DNA from: Planctomycetota bacterium | GTDB lineage: Bacteria; Planctomycetota; Planctomycetia; Pirellulales; UBA1268 | Assembly: GCA_016872555.1 (NCBI GenBank) | Contig: VGZO01000007.1 | Location: 1 to 38,896 of the forward strand | Reading direction: 5' to 3' | DNA: 38,896 bases | Shown: positions 38,669-38,896 of the stretch, piece after piece | How positions within the stretch are numbered: position 1 is the stretch's first letter | Layout: every line of letters starts with the position of its first letter | Notes under the pieces: generated by a model | Database searches by the model: none | The model's input: the letters and a program-made list of their open reading frames with translations, nothing else | What the model was told of the DNA's origin: nothing | Made by a program: the position numbers and the translations under genes

Positions 38669-38896
38669 TCACGGCTGCGGGAGGCCGCGGGCGAGCCGGG
38701 CGGGGAGCGCGGTCCGTGGGTAGGAAACGGCGGCGTCGGGGAGCCCGCCGACGGGCGTGGCAGGGGACAGCGAAGTCGTATGGCCGGTCGGCTCGAGCAA
38801 TCGGGGAAACGCGCCGGTGTTCGCTGCCGGGCCCGTGCCCTGCAGAATCGGCATCGTGGCCCCGGTTCCGACACCACCTCCTGCCCCGTTGCCGCC
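38669..38896 (-). CDS. 3' end of an unidentified gene (5' end beyond window)
   Basis: A minus-strand frame enters from the right edge without a stop and ends at 38669, giving about 75 residues. It is Gly-rich at first (G-N-G-A-G-G-G-V-G-T-G-A-T), then reads M-P-I-L-Q-G-T-G and later P-R-L-L-E-P-T-G-H. Third positions are mostly G or C, as in real genes nearby. I do not recognise it. The low-complexity start suggests the C-terminal tail of a larger, perhaps exported, protein. A chance open frame is possible in such GC-rich DNA. Confidence 0.4.
   Translation of the reverse strand, partial: GGNGAGGGVGTGATMPILQGTGPAANTGAFPRLLEPTGHTTSLSPATPVGGLPDAAVSYPRTALPARLARGLPQP

Overview
The window is high-GC bacterial chromosome, most likely from the Planctomycetota (Pirellulales-like). 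The reasons are the EF-Tu with a non-canonical switch I segment, the NusG with a long acidic N-terminal extension, the many secreted PQQ-propeller, YHYH and EF-hand proteins, and a membrane-anchored formylglycine-generating enzyme of the kind that serves sulfatase-rich planctomycetes. The assignment rests on protein character, not on a database search.

Layout. (1) Positions 1-1006 are a scarred accessory edge: the 3' end of an IS256-family transposase, a possible IS terminus with a perfect palindrome beside it, a tRNA-3'-end-like fragment with an antisense protein remnant, and a strong intrinsic terminator with no visible gene. (2) Positions 1007-4667 hold a small membrane ORF coupled to an apparently frameshifted NlpC/P60-like membrane protein, crcB, a fold-III ornithine decarboxylase and an RsmC-like rRNA methyltransferase. 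(3) Positions 4783-11492 are a minus-strand run of five exported proteins: two M16 peptidase-family subunits with complementary active-site losses, a YHYH-domain protein, a PQQ-like propeller and a Gly/Pro-rich EF-hand protein, ending in a clear terminator. (4) Positions 11591-17917 hold a DUF155/RMND1-like protein divergent from a hemerythrin, a HerA/DUF87-type ATPase tightly coupled to purU, and a response regulator fused to a PP2C/SpoIIE phosphatase.

(5) Positions 18054-33382 are the conserved translation/transcription block: tRNA-Thr(TGT), tRNA-Tyr(GTA), tRNA-Gly(TCC), tRNA-Thr(GGT), tuf, tRNA-Trp(CCA), secE, nusG, rplK, rplA, rplJ, rplL, rpoB, rpoC. The order matches the E. coli thrU-tyrU-glyT-thrT-tufB / secE-nusG / rplKAJL-rpoBC region, but the spacers between tRNAs and around rplL are long, and rpmG and a following rpsL-rpsG are absent. 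(6) Positions 33556-38896 hold an exported protein of unknown function, a CHAD protein coupled to the formylglycine-generating enzyme, a PolX-type protein whose polymerase metal ligands look degenerate while the PHP nuclease site is intact, and the 3' end of an unidentified gene at the right edge.

The core block supplies EF-Tu, SecE, NusG, four ribosomal proteins and the two large RNA polymerase subunits from one locus. The minus-strand run is the best candidate for an uncharacterised envelope system. The most unusual single-gene signals are the EF-Tu switch I change, the PolX active-site substitutions and the two apparent +1 indels in the NlpC-like gene.
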